Assembly: GCA_964634005.1 (NCBI GenBank)
Contig: CAZWKQ010000002.1
Coordinates: forward strand, 1-64,000
DNA length: 64,000 nt
Origin: CAZWKQ01 sp964634005
GTDB lineage: Bacteria; Bacteroidota; Bacteroidia; Bacteroidales; JACABE01
Direction of reading: 5' to 3'
This document shows positions 36,320-46,556 of the stretch, one piece after another. The translations under genes were made by a program, and so were the position numbers. The notes under the pieces were generated by a model, which did not search any database, was not told the origin of the DNA, and saw only the letters and a program-made list of their open reading frames with translations. Numbering within the stretch: position 1 is the stretch's first letter; each line of letters begins with the position of its first letter.

Positions 36320-38215
36320 TCAGATATTAAAGTTTTTTCTCCACAACTCAAACATTAGAAGCATATAGATATGGTTAGAATAATCATATTTCCTGCTTTG
36401 ATGTTCTGCAAGTATTTTGTTAACGAATTTATAGTTTAATAAACCTGATTTGTTGATATTGCTTTCAGACAATGTATCGTAAATAAAATCTTTCAAATCA
36501 GTTCTTATCCATTCGCCAAACGGGACATTAAAGCCATGCTTTTTTCTGTACAATATGTTGTTTCCAAGATATTTTTCCATACTTTTTTTAACAATAACTT
36601 TTCCGTTCATTCCCGAAATTTTTAAATGATCGGGTATTTGGCTCGAAAATTCGGCTAAACGATAATCGAGAAAAGGAGTTCGTGATTCAATACTGACTGC
36701 CATTGACATATTATCGACCTTTTTTAGCATTTCGTCGGGCAAAGATATTTTAATGTCACCTAATTGCCTTTTAAACAATCTACTCCCTTTAACTTTTGAT
36801 GAGTAATATTCTCGGTAAATATCGTATGAATCGTAATTTAATATTTCAGACCATATATTGTCGTTAAAAAGTAATGATTTAAGATTATTATCAAAATACG
36901 AAAAATTATCGATAAAAGCACTGTTTCTGTCTTTAATGGCCATTTTGAAATAATCACGTGCTTTTCTTGTTTTTTCGGCAAAAGCACTATTACCTTTTAA
37001 TGCTGTAATGGAAAATCCCCATAAAAGCATCTTTCTCAATGCTATAGGTATCTTTTCAATTTTATCGAAACGTAAGTCGTGACTATATCTGAATGGGTAT
37101 CCTGCAAAAAGTTCATCTGCTCCGTCGCCCGAAAGAGCAACGGTTACGTATTCTCTGGTCATTTTCGAAAGAAAATAAACCGCAAAAGCCGAGCTTACTG
37201 CAAAAGGTTCATCAAAATGCCATGCAAGTTTTGGTAAAATATCAATATGTTTGCCGCTTAAATTGAACTCTGTATGGAAAGTATTGTATTGTTCTGCAAC
37301 TTGTTTTGCATAATGACTTTCGTCATATTTATCCAATTCCTTGAAAGAAATTGAGAATGTTTTAATTTCCTTTACATTATTTTTTGCCATCATTGCCACT
37401 ACAGCCGATGAGTCTACTCCTCCGCTCAAAAAAGCTCCAAGCGGAACATCGCTTATAAGCCTCAAATTGACGGCTTCGGAAAATAAAGTTTCAAATTTTT
37501 CGATATAATAATTATCAGGCTTTAATGTTTCGTTGTTATAATACAAATCCCAGTATTTTTCAACAGTAACTTTGCCGTTTTCAATAATCAATCTGTGACC
37601 CGGAAGTAGTTTCCTGATTTTTTTATATATAGTTTTCGGGGCAGGTATTGACATAAATGAAAAATAATCTGATAAAGCCTGAAAATCAATGCTTTTGTCA
37701 GTATTTTCGTGTTCGAGTATCGATTTTATTTCCGAGCCCCAGAGGAATTTTTCGTTGTCAATATAGTAATGAAATGGTTTTACTCCCATACGATCTCTGG
37801 CAGCAAATAATATTTGCTTTTTACTGTCCCATATCACAAAAGCAAACATTCCGTTTATTTTATGAACCATCTCAAAACCGTATTCTTCGTATAAATGCAG
37901 AATATATTCAGTATCAGAACGTGATTTTAGTTTATGTCCTTTGCTTATGATTTCGTTTTTATAATTTAGAAAATTGTAGAATTCGCCGTTAAAAATTATC
38001 CAAATTGTGCCGTCTTCGTTACACATAGGTTGATGCCCGTCAGAACTCAGGTCAATAATTGAAAGTCTTCGATGTCCTAAGCCTACATTGCCATCTATAT
38101 AATGACCTTCATCATCAGGCCCGCGGTGAGAGATGATATCAGTCATTTTTTTTAGTTGATTAATTTCAACCGTTCTTTTATTGTCGAAGTAATATATACC
38201 TGTTATTCCGCACAT
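36320..38215 (-). CDS. Asparagine synthase-like amidotransferase, paralogue 2
   Basis: A 631-residue AsnB-family protein with glutaminase Cys2 (MCGITG), SHRGPDDEGHY, LSIIDLSSDGHQPM, the synthetase P-loop SGGVDSSAVV and SIESRTPFLDYRLAEF. It keeps all motifs, as does the paralogue at 32340-34289. The two are clearly diverged, so they are probably not a recent duplication. Likely part of surface-sugar amidation; true asparagine synthesis is an alternative. Confidence 0.9.
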   Translation of the reverse strand: MCGITGIYYFDNKRTVEINQLKKMTDIISHRGPDDEGHYIDGNVGLGHRRLSIIDLSSDGHQPMCNEDGTIWIIFNGEFYNFLNYKNEIISKGHKLKSRSDTEYILHLYEEYGFEMVHKINGMFAFVIWDSKKQILFAARDRMGVKPFHYYIDNEKFLWGSEIKSILEHENTDKSIDFQALSDYFSFMSIPAPKTIYKKIRKLLPGHRLIIENGKVTVEKYWDLYYNNETLKPDNYYIEKFETLFSEAVNLRLISDVPLGAFLSGGVDSSAVVAMMAKNNVKEIKTFSISFKELDKYDESHYAKQVAEQYNTFHTEFNLSGKHIDILPKLAWHFDEPFAVSSAFAVYFLSKMTREYVTVALSGDGADELFAGYPFRYSHDLRFDKIEKIPIALRKMLLWGFSITALKGNSAFAEKTRKARDYFKMAIKDRNSAFIDNFSYFDNNLKSLLFNDNIWSEILNYDSYDIYREYYSSKVKGSRLFKRQLGDIKISLPDEMLKKVDNMSMAVSIESRTPFLDYRLAEFSSQIPDHLKISGMNGKVIVKKSMEKYLGNNILYRKKHGFNVPFGEWIRTDLKDFIYDTLSESNINKSGLLNYKFVNKILAEHQSRKYDYSNHIYMLLMFELWRKNFNI

Positions 38216-38222
38216 TTGATTT

Positions 38223-39164
38223 TTATTTCAAAAATGATTCAATGGTTTTCTTTATAAAAACAGGGTAAAAGTAAAGAAAACGATAATTTTCCCAAAAATA
38301 CTTCAAAAGTTCAATTTTATCGGAAATATTTTTTGTTTGTTTTGCTTCTTTGAAAAATATGCCGGTAAGTTGAATTTTGTAATTATCCTTTTTCCATTTA
38401 TCCCAGTTTTTTTTCTCGCCTGTTTTGTCAATCAGATATTTATAAATATTATCAATCCATTGTAAGTTTTCAATTAACTTGTTTAACCCTGATTTTGAAG
38501 AAATATTTTCATTATGCTGAACCCAAACCCCGACAGTTTCTTTAATAAGAACAACTTTACCCGTTAAAGCGAGTTTTAATATTGATTCTATATCGGTTGA
38601 TAAAATATCGTTAAGATAAAATCCTGTTTCTATTGCTTTTGACCTGTTATAAAAAGTTGCCAAATGCGAAAAATGATTGATTTTAATAAAATTTTTTAAG
38701 TAGTCTTTTCCGTCAATGATTTCATATTTATTTTTAATCTCAGGAACTTTAATCACGTTTAAATCATTGTTTTCAAAACTAATTGTATGACCTGCCTGTA
38801 AAAAGCAAATTTGCTTATCCTTATGATTATTAATGATATTAATACATTTGCTTATAAAACCATAATCGGTAAAAAAATCGTCACCATCAAGATTTACAAC
38901 CCAATCGCCTTTAGCGAGATTATATAAAAGATTATAATAATTTTTTACCCGTCCGAGTCTTAATGAATTCTTATAATAATAGAAATTATTGATATTCAAA
39001 TATTTTTGAATTACTGTTTCGGTATTGTCGCTTGAAGCGTCATCTGATACTATTATTTCAATATTTTTATAGTCTTGTTTCAATGCGCTTTCGATGGCTT
39101 TTTCTATGAAATTAGCCTGATTGAAAGTAGGAATCATTATTGAAACTAAAGGTTTGTAAAACAT
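38223..39164 (-). CDS. Family 2 glycosyltransferase
   Basis: A 313-residue GT-A transferase. VSIMIPTFNQANFIEKAIESAL is the typical GT2 start (split), SDDASSDNTE carries the nucleotide-binding Asp, and WVVNLDGDDFF the DxD-like metal site. The frame extends to a TTG at 39188, but ATG at 39164 just past the preceding stop is the better start. It probably transfers one sugar to the growing lipid-linked glycan. Confidence 0.88.
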   Translation of the reverse strand: MFYKPLVSIMIPTFNQANFIEKAIESALKQDYKNIEIIVSDDASSDNTETVIQKYLNINNFYYYKNSLRLGRVKNYYNLLYNLAKGDWVVNLDGDDFFTDYGFISKCINIINNHKDKQICFLQAGHTISFENNDLNVIKVPEIKNKYEIIDGKDYLKNFIKINHFSHLATFYNRSKAIETGFYLNDILSTDIESILKLALTGKVVLIKETVGVWVQHNENISSKSGLNKLIENLQWIDNIYKYLIDKTGEKKNWDKWKKDNYKIQLTGIFFKEAKQTKNISDKIELLKYFWENYRFLYFYPVFIKKTIESFLK

Positions 39165-39168
39165 TTTT

Positions 39169-39774
39169 TTATATTTTTTCAAGTTCAAACCTTATTTCGT
39201 AAGCAGGAAAAATATAACATAAGCTTCCTTCGTAGAACTCTTGTGAATATTTCGAAAAATTAAAAATTTTACTCCAAAACTGTTTTATTATGTTTCTAAT
39301 AAAAAAAGGAGATTTGAATTCAATTTTAATGTTATTTATTTTAAAATCGGTTGAATTATAGAAGGATGGCACCTCTCTTTTGAAATATTTTGTTTTCGAA
39401 AAATAACTAAATGTGTATAATCCAAAAAAATTATGATGAGTATAATCGCTATAAAAGTATGGATTTGAAAAATGTGGAACAGTACCAATTTTTTTCCCTC
39501 CTTTTTTAAGTACTCTGTAAATTTCTTTCATAAACAACTCGAAATTTTCGACATGTTCCAGAAAATGAAATGAATATATTTCATCAACAGAATTATCAGG
39601 GAGAAACCATAATCCCTTGTTTAAGTCTGCAATAATATCAATATGAGGCAAATCAATTATATCAATGGTTATTGCATTTTTTATTTGCTTTTGCCGACCA
39701 CAACCCAACTCAATTACCACTTTAGGAATTTCGTTAATTTTTTTTAATACGTCGTTTTTATCGATTATTTCCAT
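39169..39774 (-). CDS. SAM-dependent methyltransferase (Methyltransf_11 type)
   Basis: A 201-residue class I methyltransferase. Motif I is VIELGCGRQK (about 20-29), followed by ITIDIIDLPHIDIIADLNKGLWFLP (split), SVDEIYSFHFLEHVENFELFM and IYRVLKKGGK. The GCGR motif and the LEHV-type post-I motif are those of polysaccharide-cluster methyltransferases; the substrate is unknown. Its ATG follows the flippase stop codon without a gap (TAAATG), so the two are co-translated. Confidence 0.87.
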   Translation of the reverse strand: MEIIDKNDVLKKINEIPKVVIELGCGRQKQIKNAITIDIIDLPHIDIIADLNKGLWFLPDNSVDEIYSFHFLEHVENFELFMKEIYRVLKKGGKKIGTVPHFSNPYFYSDYTHHNFFGLYTFSYFSKTKYFKREVPSFYNSTDFKINNIKIEFKSPFFIRNIIKQFWSKIFNFSKYSQEFYEGSLCYIFPAYEIRFELEKI

Positions 39775-41340
39775 TTAAAAATTATTTTCACTTTTATTAA
39801 TTCTAAATTTATCGGGAAAAAATTTTCCTAATAAAACACCTAAATAGAAATTGCTTTGATAGTTTATTTTGAAAAATATATTCAATAAAATATAAATTGA
39901 AATGTAAATTGTTGTGCCGGTGGCTATTTTGATAAATGGATTGCTGAATTGTAAAACGAAAAGTTCAACAAAAAAGCCTAAGGCTATGTTTAGTAAAATT
40001 ATTAATATGAAATATAATAGTATTTTTCCGTAATTAATAAATGGCAGCAGGAATTTCAGAAAAAAGTAAATTGCAATAATATTCAATATATTTTGAGCAA
40101 TTAAGGCATAAGGAAAACCTATGGAACCATAATTTTTTATACCTATCCAAACCATTAAAATTAGAAGTAAATTCGAAAAAATTTGGTACCAAAAAGAATA
40201 GTTTATTAGCTGAGCTGCCATATAAAGCCTCGCTGCCAAACCATTAACGGCCACAAAAGGAAGTATTAATACCAGATATTTCATAAATAATGCAGAGTTT
40301 TTTGCAGAATTTATGTCGAACTTCCCTCTTTGAAATAGTAGAGTTATAATTTCATCAGAAAAAATGAAAGATAAAACAGAAATGGGTACCATTATAAATA
40401 TGAGAAATTTAGCTGTTTCTGAAAAAACCATATTTAAACGCGAAAAGTTCTTTTGAGCATAAAGTTCGTTGTATCTTATTCCTGAAATTGCCGTAAATTG
40501 TGAAGTAATAAAATCGTTAGGGATATTTGCCGTTTTTTGACCATAGCTAAGTGAAGTAATTACACCTGAGCCAAAACTGCTCAATATATAGATAGGTGCA
40601 AAACTTCCCAGAACAGAAGCAAGATTGCCGGCTTGAGCATAAAGGATATTTTTTTTAATTTTATCGGTTAGTTTAATAAATTTGAATGAAAAGTTCCACT
40701 TTAAGTTTCTTTGCATTAAATATACTAAAAATACTATATTTAAAAGGTATGAAATATTTAACCCTAACAATATACTCTTAACTTCCAATATATTATGAAA
40801 AATTAATATAAATACCAATGAGGAGCTGTTATTGAATATAGCTGCAATTGTAGGCAATGTGAAATATTTATAAGAGGTTAATATATCAGTAAGATAATTA
40901 GCCAACATAATCAGAATAAAAAGTGGAATGAAAAGCAATAACATGCTTTTATTTTTAGTTAAAACTTCAATTCCAAATTTTGAAATGAAATCGAAAATTC
41001 CTACAGGATTAAATAAAAAGGGGATAATAATTAGAAGCCCTATAGCCACATATAGATACAGATAAAAATTAAGTAAATTCATTGAGTTCTTTTCATTTTC
41101 CTGTTCTCTAATTCTCATTGATTCAGGAATAATTACAGCAAGATTAAGCCCTGATACTAAGGTTATTAATAACCCAATTACCGATGACATTGTGAAAAAG
41201 TAAATATCAGTACTGCTTTGAGTCCCAAAATAATAAGCAATAATAATACTATTTACAAACAATATTATTTTAGCAATAATATTGAAAAATGAAGATATTG
41301 CTATTCCTTTTTGGTATGATTCAATTTTAAGAAACTTCAT
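39775..41340 (-). CDS. MurJ/Wzx-like polysaccharide flippase
   Basis: A 521-residue membrane protein of the MVF (MviN/MurJ) branch of the MOP superfamily with about 14 membrane segments. LLFQRGKFD and ARLYMAAQ match MurJ-family signatures. In this place it most likely flips the lipid-linked repeat unit made by the downstream glycosyltransferases; a second general lipid II flippase is expected elsewhere. First gene of the glycan cluster; a 73-bp gap separates it from yihY. Confidence 0.86.
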   Translation of the reverse strand: MKFLKIESYQKGIAISSFFNIIAKIILFVNSIIIAYYFGTQSSTDIYFFTMSSVIGLLITLVSGLNLAVIIPESMRIREQENEKNSMNLLNFYLYLYVAIGLLIIIPFLFNPVGIFDFISKFGIEVLTKNKSMLLLFIPLFILIMLANYLTDILTSYKYFTLPTIAAIFNNSSSLVFILIFHNILEVKSILLGLNISYLLNIVFLVYLMQRNLKWNFSFKFIKLTDKIKKNILYAQAGNLASVLGSFAPIYILSSFGSGVITSLSYGQKTANIPNDFITSQFTAISGIRYNELYAQKNFSRLNMVFSETAKFLIFIMVPISVLSFIFSDEIITLLFQRGKFDINSAKNSALFMKYLVLILPFVAVNGLAARLYMAAQLINYSFWYQIFSNLLLILMVWIGIKNYGSIGFPYALIAQNILNIIAIYFFLKFLLPFINYGKILLYFILIILLNIALGFFVELFVLQFSNPFIKIATGTTIYISIYILLNIFFKINYQSNFYLGVLLGKFFPDKFRINKSENNF

Positions 41341-41363
41341 TTATATTAATGAAAAATATCATG

Positions 41364-41371
41364 CAAAAGTA
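41364..41371 (-). promoter_or_regulatory. Candidate -7 box of the glycan cluster
   Basis: TACTTTTG on the minus strand, in the gap between yihY and the flippase gene. No -33 box is seen at 19 bases, so the cluster may also be read from nadC-yihY. Confidence 0.3.
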
Positions 41372-41413
41372 ATTAAATTGAGTAAACACTGCTGATTATT
41401 TAATCAGTTAATT

Positions 41414-42370
41414 TCAAACTCTTCTGCTTGCATTAGTTATACTTGCATTTAGTTCAAAGCCGATAAGCAGAATAATTGCGTTTATGTAAATCCACATTAA
41501 AACAATTATTAATGTTCCTATTGAACCGTAAAGTACATTATATTTAGAAAAATTAGTTACATAAAAGTTGAATCCCATGGTTGTTATTATTATCAGGATT
41601 GTTGTAAGTGTAGAGCCTGCTGAAATGAATTTGAAACGACTCTTACGTGCCGGGGCATAATAGTATAAAAATGAAACTCCAAAGAAAAGAAGTGCAACAA
41701 TAACTATCCATTTACTTACAAGTATTGTATAAATTGTAAGTTGTCCTTTGAGTATTCCATGTTGAGCCAAGAAATTAATTATATGTGAACCAAGAATTAT
41801 TAAGAATATAGCCACAACCAATAATACCGACAGAACTATTACAAGAAAAAGAGAAATTAATCTTTGTTTTATCCATGAGCGGGTTTCTATAGTATGATAG
41901 GTAGAGTTAAATGCTTCAATAATTGCGTTTACTCCGTTGGTGGCAAAGTAAAATGTCATAATAAACCCGAATGAAAGGAGTCCCGTTCTTTTATGAGTAA
42001 GAATATCGTTTATGGTTTCTTTTACTGTTTCAAAAGCGTTTTGTGGTAATAATTCACTTAGCATTTCAAATAATGTAAATTGAAAATTACTAATAGGAAG
42101 ATATGGTATCAGTGTAAATAAAAATAAAATGGCAGGGAATAATGCAAGGAAAAAGTTGAATGACAGTGCTGATGCTCTTTGGGTTATATAGCCTTTTTGC
42201 ATTCCTTTGAAAAAGAATAATGCAACATTGTAAAAAGGCATGCCGTCAAATCCGGGTAAAACGATTTTTTGAGAAAAGTTTATTAAAACAGAAATTGGTT
42301 TCCAGCTTAATAAATTTTTATAAACATCTTCAAAATTGATTTTTTTGTATTTATTTTTAAACTTTTTCAT
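41414..42370 (-). CDS. YihY/BrkB family inner-membrane protein
   Basis: A 318-residue membrane protein of the YihY (UPF0761) family, with about six membrane segments. ITQRASALSFNFFLALFP (about 70-87) is the family signature, followed by LPQNAF and the C-terminal YGSIGTLIIVLMWIYINAII. Formerly annotated as RNase BN; that label is incorrect and the function is unknown. It follows nadC by 20 nt in the same direction. Confidence 0.9.
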   Translation of the reverse strand: MKKFKNKYKKINFEDVYKNLLSWKPISVLINFSQKIVLPGFDGMPFYNVALFFFKGMQKGYITQRASALSFNFFLALFPAILFLFTLIPYLPISNFQFTLFEMLSELLPQNAFETVKETINDILTHKRTGLLSFGFIMTFYFATNGVNAIIEAFNSTYHTIETRSWIKQRLISLFLVIVLSVLLVVAIFLIILGSHIINFLAQHGILKGQLTIYTILVSKWIVIVALLFFGVSFLYYYAPARKSRFKFISAGSTLTTILIIITTMGFNFYVTNFSKYNVLYGSIGTLIIVLMWIYINAIILLIGFELNASITNASRRV

Positions 42371-42390
42371 TATTGCCTTTCACTTTTTAT

Positions 42391-43224
42391 TTAGAAAGCT
42401 TTAAGGCTCAAATCGAGACTTTTGATATGATGAGTTAATGACCCTACAGAAATGAAATCGACACCGGTTTCTGCGTATGTCTTTAAATTTGTTTCGTTTA
42501 TACCGCCTGAAGCTTCTGTTTCAAATCTGCCCCCTATAATATCGACTGCTTTTTTTAAATCTTCGGGACTAAAATTATCTAACATTATTCTATCTACGCC
42601 GCCTACAGTTAAAACCATTTGTAATTCATCGAAATTCCTGACTTCAATTTCGATTTTTAATGTTTTATTATTTTCTTGAAGATATTTTTTTACATTATTT
42701 ATGGCGTTTTCAATTCCTCCGGCAAAATCAACATGATTATCCTTTATCATTATCATATCGTACAACCCGAAGCGATGGTTTTTCCCTCCTCCGATTTCAA
42801 CAGCCATTTTTTCAAGTAATCTGAAATTAGGTGTTGTTTTTCGGGTATCGAGCAATATAGTGGACAGCCCTTTTATCGATTCGACCATCTTACGCGTTTT
42901 AGTGGCAATTCCGCTCATTCGTTGAAGAAAGTTTAAAGCAAGTCTTTCGCCCGAAAGAATTGAAATAGAGCTGCCTTCGACAGTAAAAGCAACATCACCC
43001 TTTTTTACTGTATCGCCGTCTTTCAATATTTGGTTGAAATATAAATCTTTATCAACTTTTTGAAATACTTTTTTGGCAATTTCAATTCCTGCAATAACAC
43101 CGTTTTCTTTAACAATAAGTTTTGCTCTGCCTCTACGGTAAATAGGAATACATGCCAATGAAGTATGGTCGCCGTCGCCTATATCTTCTTTCAACGCATT
43201 ATCTATAATTTGATCAATATTCAT
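42391..43224 (-). CDS. nadC: Nicotinate-nucleotide pyrophosphorylase (carboxylating)
   Basis: Makes nicotinate mononucleotide from quinolinate and PRPP, in NAD synthesis. The 277 residues show ALKEDIGDGDHTS (about 11-23), SGERLALNFLQRMSGIAT, the active-site DTRKTTPNFRLLEKMAV with its PRPP/quinolinate Arg and Lys, GGGKNHRFGLYDMIMIKDNH, and EASGGI near the C-terminus. A minus-strand TAATTTTG at 43255 to 43248 may be its -7 box. Confidence 0.96.
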   Translation of the reverse strand: MNIDQIIDNALKEDIGDGDHTSLACIPIYRRGRAKLIVKENGVIAGIEIAKKVFQKVDKDLYFNQILKDGDTVKKGDVAFTVEGSSISILSGERLALNFLQRMSGIATKTRKMVESIKGLSTILLDTRKTTPNFRLLEKMAVEIGGGKNHRFGLYDMIMIKDNHVDFAGGIENAINNVKKYLQENNKTLKIEIEVRNFDELQMVLTVGGVDRIMLDNFSPEDLKKAVDIIGGRFETEASGGINETNLKTYAETGVDFISVGSLTHHIKSLDLSLKAF

Positions 43225-43346
43225 TTTACTGATATTTAATTTATCAACAAAATTATAATGTTTTTAAAAACTATTTACATGAAATTTGAAAGTTTTCATA
43301 ATTTCGCACGATTAAAAAAATCATTTAAATAAATATTTAAAATACA

Positions 43347-46300
43347 ATGATATCTGCAAATTATAAAAAATGGAACAATTTACTTGGCTGGTTAGTATTT
43401 GTAATTTCTTCGGCTGTTTATATTATTACATCAGAGCCAACTGCCAGTTTTTGGGATTGTGGTGAATATATTGCTACCTCTTATAAACTTCAGGTTGGGC
43501 ATCCTCCCGGTGCTCCATTTTTTCAGTTGATCGGTAGATTTTTTTCTATGTTTGCTTTTGGAGACGTTACGTTAGTTGCAAGAATGATAAACACCATGTC
43601 GGCTTTGGCAAGCGGATTTACAATACTTTTCTTGTTCTGGACCATAACATTGTTGATTAAAAAAATAGTTTTGAAGTATGGCGAACTCAACAATAACAGC
43701 ATTATTGCAATATTTGGGAGTGCCCTTGTAGGTTCTTTGGCATATACTTTTTCTGACTCGTTTTGGTTTTCGGCAGTTGAAGGTGAAGTTTATGCTTCTT
43801 CTTCTTTTTATACAGCAGTAACATTTTGGGCAATTTTAAAATGGGATGAACAAGCAGATGAAAAACATTCATTCAGATGGTTGCTTCTAATTTCCTACTT
43901 AGTCGGATTATCAATAGGTGTACACTTACTGAATTTATTGGCAATACCTGCTTTAGTTATGGTATATTATTTCAGGAAATTTAAACCTTCAACCAAAGGA
44001 GTTATAATTTCACTTGTTTTTTCATTTATCCTTTTAGGTTTAATTCTTTATGGAATAATTCCTGAAATAGTGAAAATGTCGGGATTTTTTGAGAGATTTT
44101 TTACAAATACCGTCGGGTTGCCTTTTGGTTTTGGTTCTTTTGTTTATTTTATCTTGCTTTTCGGCTTGATAATTTATGGAATAATATATAGTATTAAAAA
44201 ACATAAAGTTATACTTAATACAATAGTGTTGGCATTTACTTTTTTAATTATCGGCTACTCTTCTTTCTTTATTCTGGTTATAAGATCAAATGCAAATACT
44301 CCTATTGATGAAAATAATCCTGATAATGCTACAGCCTTGGTATCATATTTAGAAAGAGAACAATATGGGTCAAATCCTTTGTTTTATGGTCAGTATTTTA
44401 ATGCCCCGGTAGTTGGTTACGAGGATGGAGATCCGGTATACACAAAGGCATATTTAGTAATGTCTGGAGATAGAAGGTATGCAACATTCTACAGCAGATA
44501 TAGTGCCGAAAAGTTTATTTCTGAAAATTCAAATATTCCCGGATTAAAAATCAAAGGTAGATATATTATTACTGATGACAAGAAAAAAGATAAGCCCGTA
44601 TATGATCCTCGTTTTATGACTTTGTTCCCCAGAATGTGGAGTAATACTGACCCTCAACATGTTAATTCATATAAAAGCTGGGGAAAAATAAAAGGCACTC
44701 CTGTAAGAGTTCAGAAAAGAAATGGAGAATTCGAAACAATAATGAAACCTACTTTTATTGAAAATATTAGATATTTTCTGGGATATCAGCTTAATTATAT
44801 GTATTTTAGATATTTTATGTGGAATTTTGCGGGAAGGCAGAATGATATTCAAGGTAGAGGCGATATAACAAACGGAAATTGGATAAGCGGTATCCCATTT
44901 ATCGACAAAATTATAATAGGACCACAGGATAATATCCCTGAATCGTTGATAAATAAAGGAACTAATAAATATTATATGCTTCCTTTAATTTTAGGTCTTA
45001 TAGGAATGTTTTTTCATTTTTCAAGAAACAAACACGACTCCTGGGCTGTAATGCTATTATTTTTTATGACCGGAATAGCAATAGTAATTTATTTGAACCA
45101 GTATGCTTATCAACCACGTGAGCGTGATTATGCTTTTGCGGCTTCGTTTTATGCTTTTGCTATTTGGATAGGAGTGGGAGTTTATGCATTGTTCGATTAT
45201 TTAAGTAAAAAAATTAAACCGCGTATTGCTGCTGTTCTTTCAACTATTCTGTGTTTATTATTGGTGCCATCAATAATGGCAAAAGAAAACTGGGACGATC
45301 ACGATCGTTCGCATCGTTATACAGCTTTACATATGGCTGAAAATTATCTCAACTCGTGTGCTCCTAATGCTATACTTTTTACTAATGGCGATAATGATAC
45401 TTTTCCTTTATGGTATGCTCAGGAAGTTGAAGGAATAAGAACTGATGTAAGGGTTTTGAATTTAAGCCTATTAAATACCGACTGGTATATAGATCAGGCA
45501 AAGCGAAGAGCTTACCTTTCGGAGCCGGTGCCATTTTCGTTAACAAAAGAGCAATATATTCAAGGTACACGCGATTTTGTTCTTTTTATGAGAGATGAAG
45601 ACCAAACTCCCAATTACCTTGATATACAACAACAAATAAAATTCATTTCTTCCGACGAAAATCGTCGTATGATGTCGAATGAAAAAATGATGAATTACTT
45701 CGAATCAAATAGTTTCAGCCTTAAAGTCAATAAGGATGCCGTTATTAAAAATAAAGTAGTTGAACCCGAAAAATATGATTCTATATTGCCTTCAATAAAT
45801 TGGACTATGGAAGGATACGGAGTTCAGAAAGCACAGCTTATGCAATTAGATTTAATTGCAAACTTCGATTGGAAGCGTCCTGTTTATTTTGCAATAACCA
45901 CAGGTAATGAGGCATACATAGGACTTGAAAACTATTTTCAGCTCGAGGGTATGGCATACAGACTTGTACCATTAAAAGCTAATAATACCGATGGTCAGAT
46001 AGGAAGTGTTAATACATCGGTAATGTATGATAATATGATTAACAAATTCAAATGGGAGAGCATACGAAATCCGAAAATATATTACGATGAAACCAATATA
46101 CGAATGACTATGAATCTCAGGAATAATTTTGCCCGATTGGCCAATGCTTTGCTCGATGAAGGCAAAATAGATTCTGCGATAAAAGTCCTTGATTTTTGCA
46201 TGGAAGTAATGCCCGATGCAACTGTTCCGTACAATATGTTTGTTATGCCTTTGGCTGAAGCATATTATAAAGCCGGATTGAAAAATAAAGCAAATCAAAT

Positions 46301-46535
46301 ATTAAATCGTTTGTTGGATATTTCTGATAAGGAGCTTAAATATTATTTCCGTTTTACCGGCAGCAAAGCTAATACACTTGAATATGACAAGCGACAGAAT
46401 TTAAGCGTAATTAATAGAATTTCAGAAATTGCCGAGCAATACAAAGATGAAGCTGTTTCAAAAAAATCTAAGGATATTTTTAACAGATATTATCAATTGT
46501 ATATACAAACTGCAAGACCCGGTGTAGCGGAATAA
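43347..46535 (+). CDS. DUF2723 multi-span membrane protein (probable GT-C protein O-glycosyltransferase)
   Basis: A 1062-residue protein of the DUF2723 family. Residues 1-620 hold 10 or more membrane segments. ASFWDCGEYIATSYKLQVGHPPGAPF (split; about 30-58) gives the acidic motif of the first outer loop of GT-C enzymes, and YQPRERDYAFAASFYAFA is also conserved. The C-terminal 400 residues are soluble and end with TPR-like helices (about 935-1010). Human TMEM260, of the same family, is a protein O-mannosyltransferase, so a similar activity on exported proteins is likely but not shown here. No other gene joins it in an operon. Confidence 0.82.
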   Translation: MISANYKKWNNLLGWLVFVISSAVYIITSEPTASFWDCGEYIATSYKLQVGHPPGAPFFQLIGRFFSMFAFGDVTLVARMINTMSALASGFTILFLFWTITLLIKKIVLKYGELNNNSIIAIFGSALVGSLAYTFSDSFWFSAVEGEVYASSSFYTAVTFWAILKWDEQADEKHSFRWLLLISYLVGLSIGVHLLNLLAIPALVMVYYFRKFKPSTKGVIISLVFSFILLGLILYGIIPEIVKMSGFFERFFTNTVGLPFGFGSFVYFILLFGLIIYGIIYSIKKHKVILNTIVLAFTFLIIGYSSFFILVIRSNANTPIDENNPDNATALVSYLEREQYGSNPLFYGQYFNAPVVGYEDGDPVYTKAYLVMSGDRRYATFYSRYSAEKFISENSNIPGLKIKGRYIITDDKKKDKPVYDPRFMTLFPRMWSNTDPQHVNSYKSWGKIKGTPVRVQKRNGEFETIMKPTFIENIRYFLGYQLNYMYFRYFMWNFAGRQNDIQGRGDITNGNWISGIPFIDKIIIGPQDNIPESLINKGTNKYYMLPLILGLIGMFFHFSRNKHDSWAVMLLFFMTGIAIVIYLNQYAYQPRERDYAFAASFYAFAIWIGVGVYALFDYLSKKIKPRIAAVLSTILCLLLVPSIMAKENWDDHDRSHRYTALHMAENYLNSCAPNAILFTNGDNDTFPLWYAQEVEGIRTDVRVLNLSLLNTDWYIDQAKRRAYLSEPVPFSLTKEQYIQGTRDFVLFMRDEDQTPNYLDIQQQIKFISSDENRRMMSNEKMMNYFESNSFSLKVNKDAVIKNKVVEPEKYDSILPSINWTMEGYGVQKAQLMQLDLIANFDWKRPVYFAITTGNEAYIGLENYFQLEGMAYRLVPLKANNTDGQIGSVNTSVMYDNMINKFKWESIRNPKIYYDETNIRMTMNLRNNFARLANALLDEGKIDSAIKVLDFCMEVMPDATVPYNMFVMPLAEAYYKAGLKNKANQILNRLLDISDKELKYYFRFTGSKANTLEYDKRQNLSVINRISEIAEQYKDEAVSKKSKDIFNRYYQLYIQTARPGVAE

Positions 46536-46556
46536 ATTTTTGGTATGTATTGAAAT

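Noticed and set aside
43299..43306. TAATTTCG as promoter of the DUF2723 gene
   Set aside because: One mismatch to the -7 box and no -33 box at a suitable distance; too weak to annotate.
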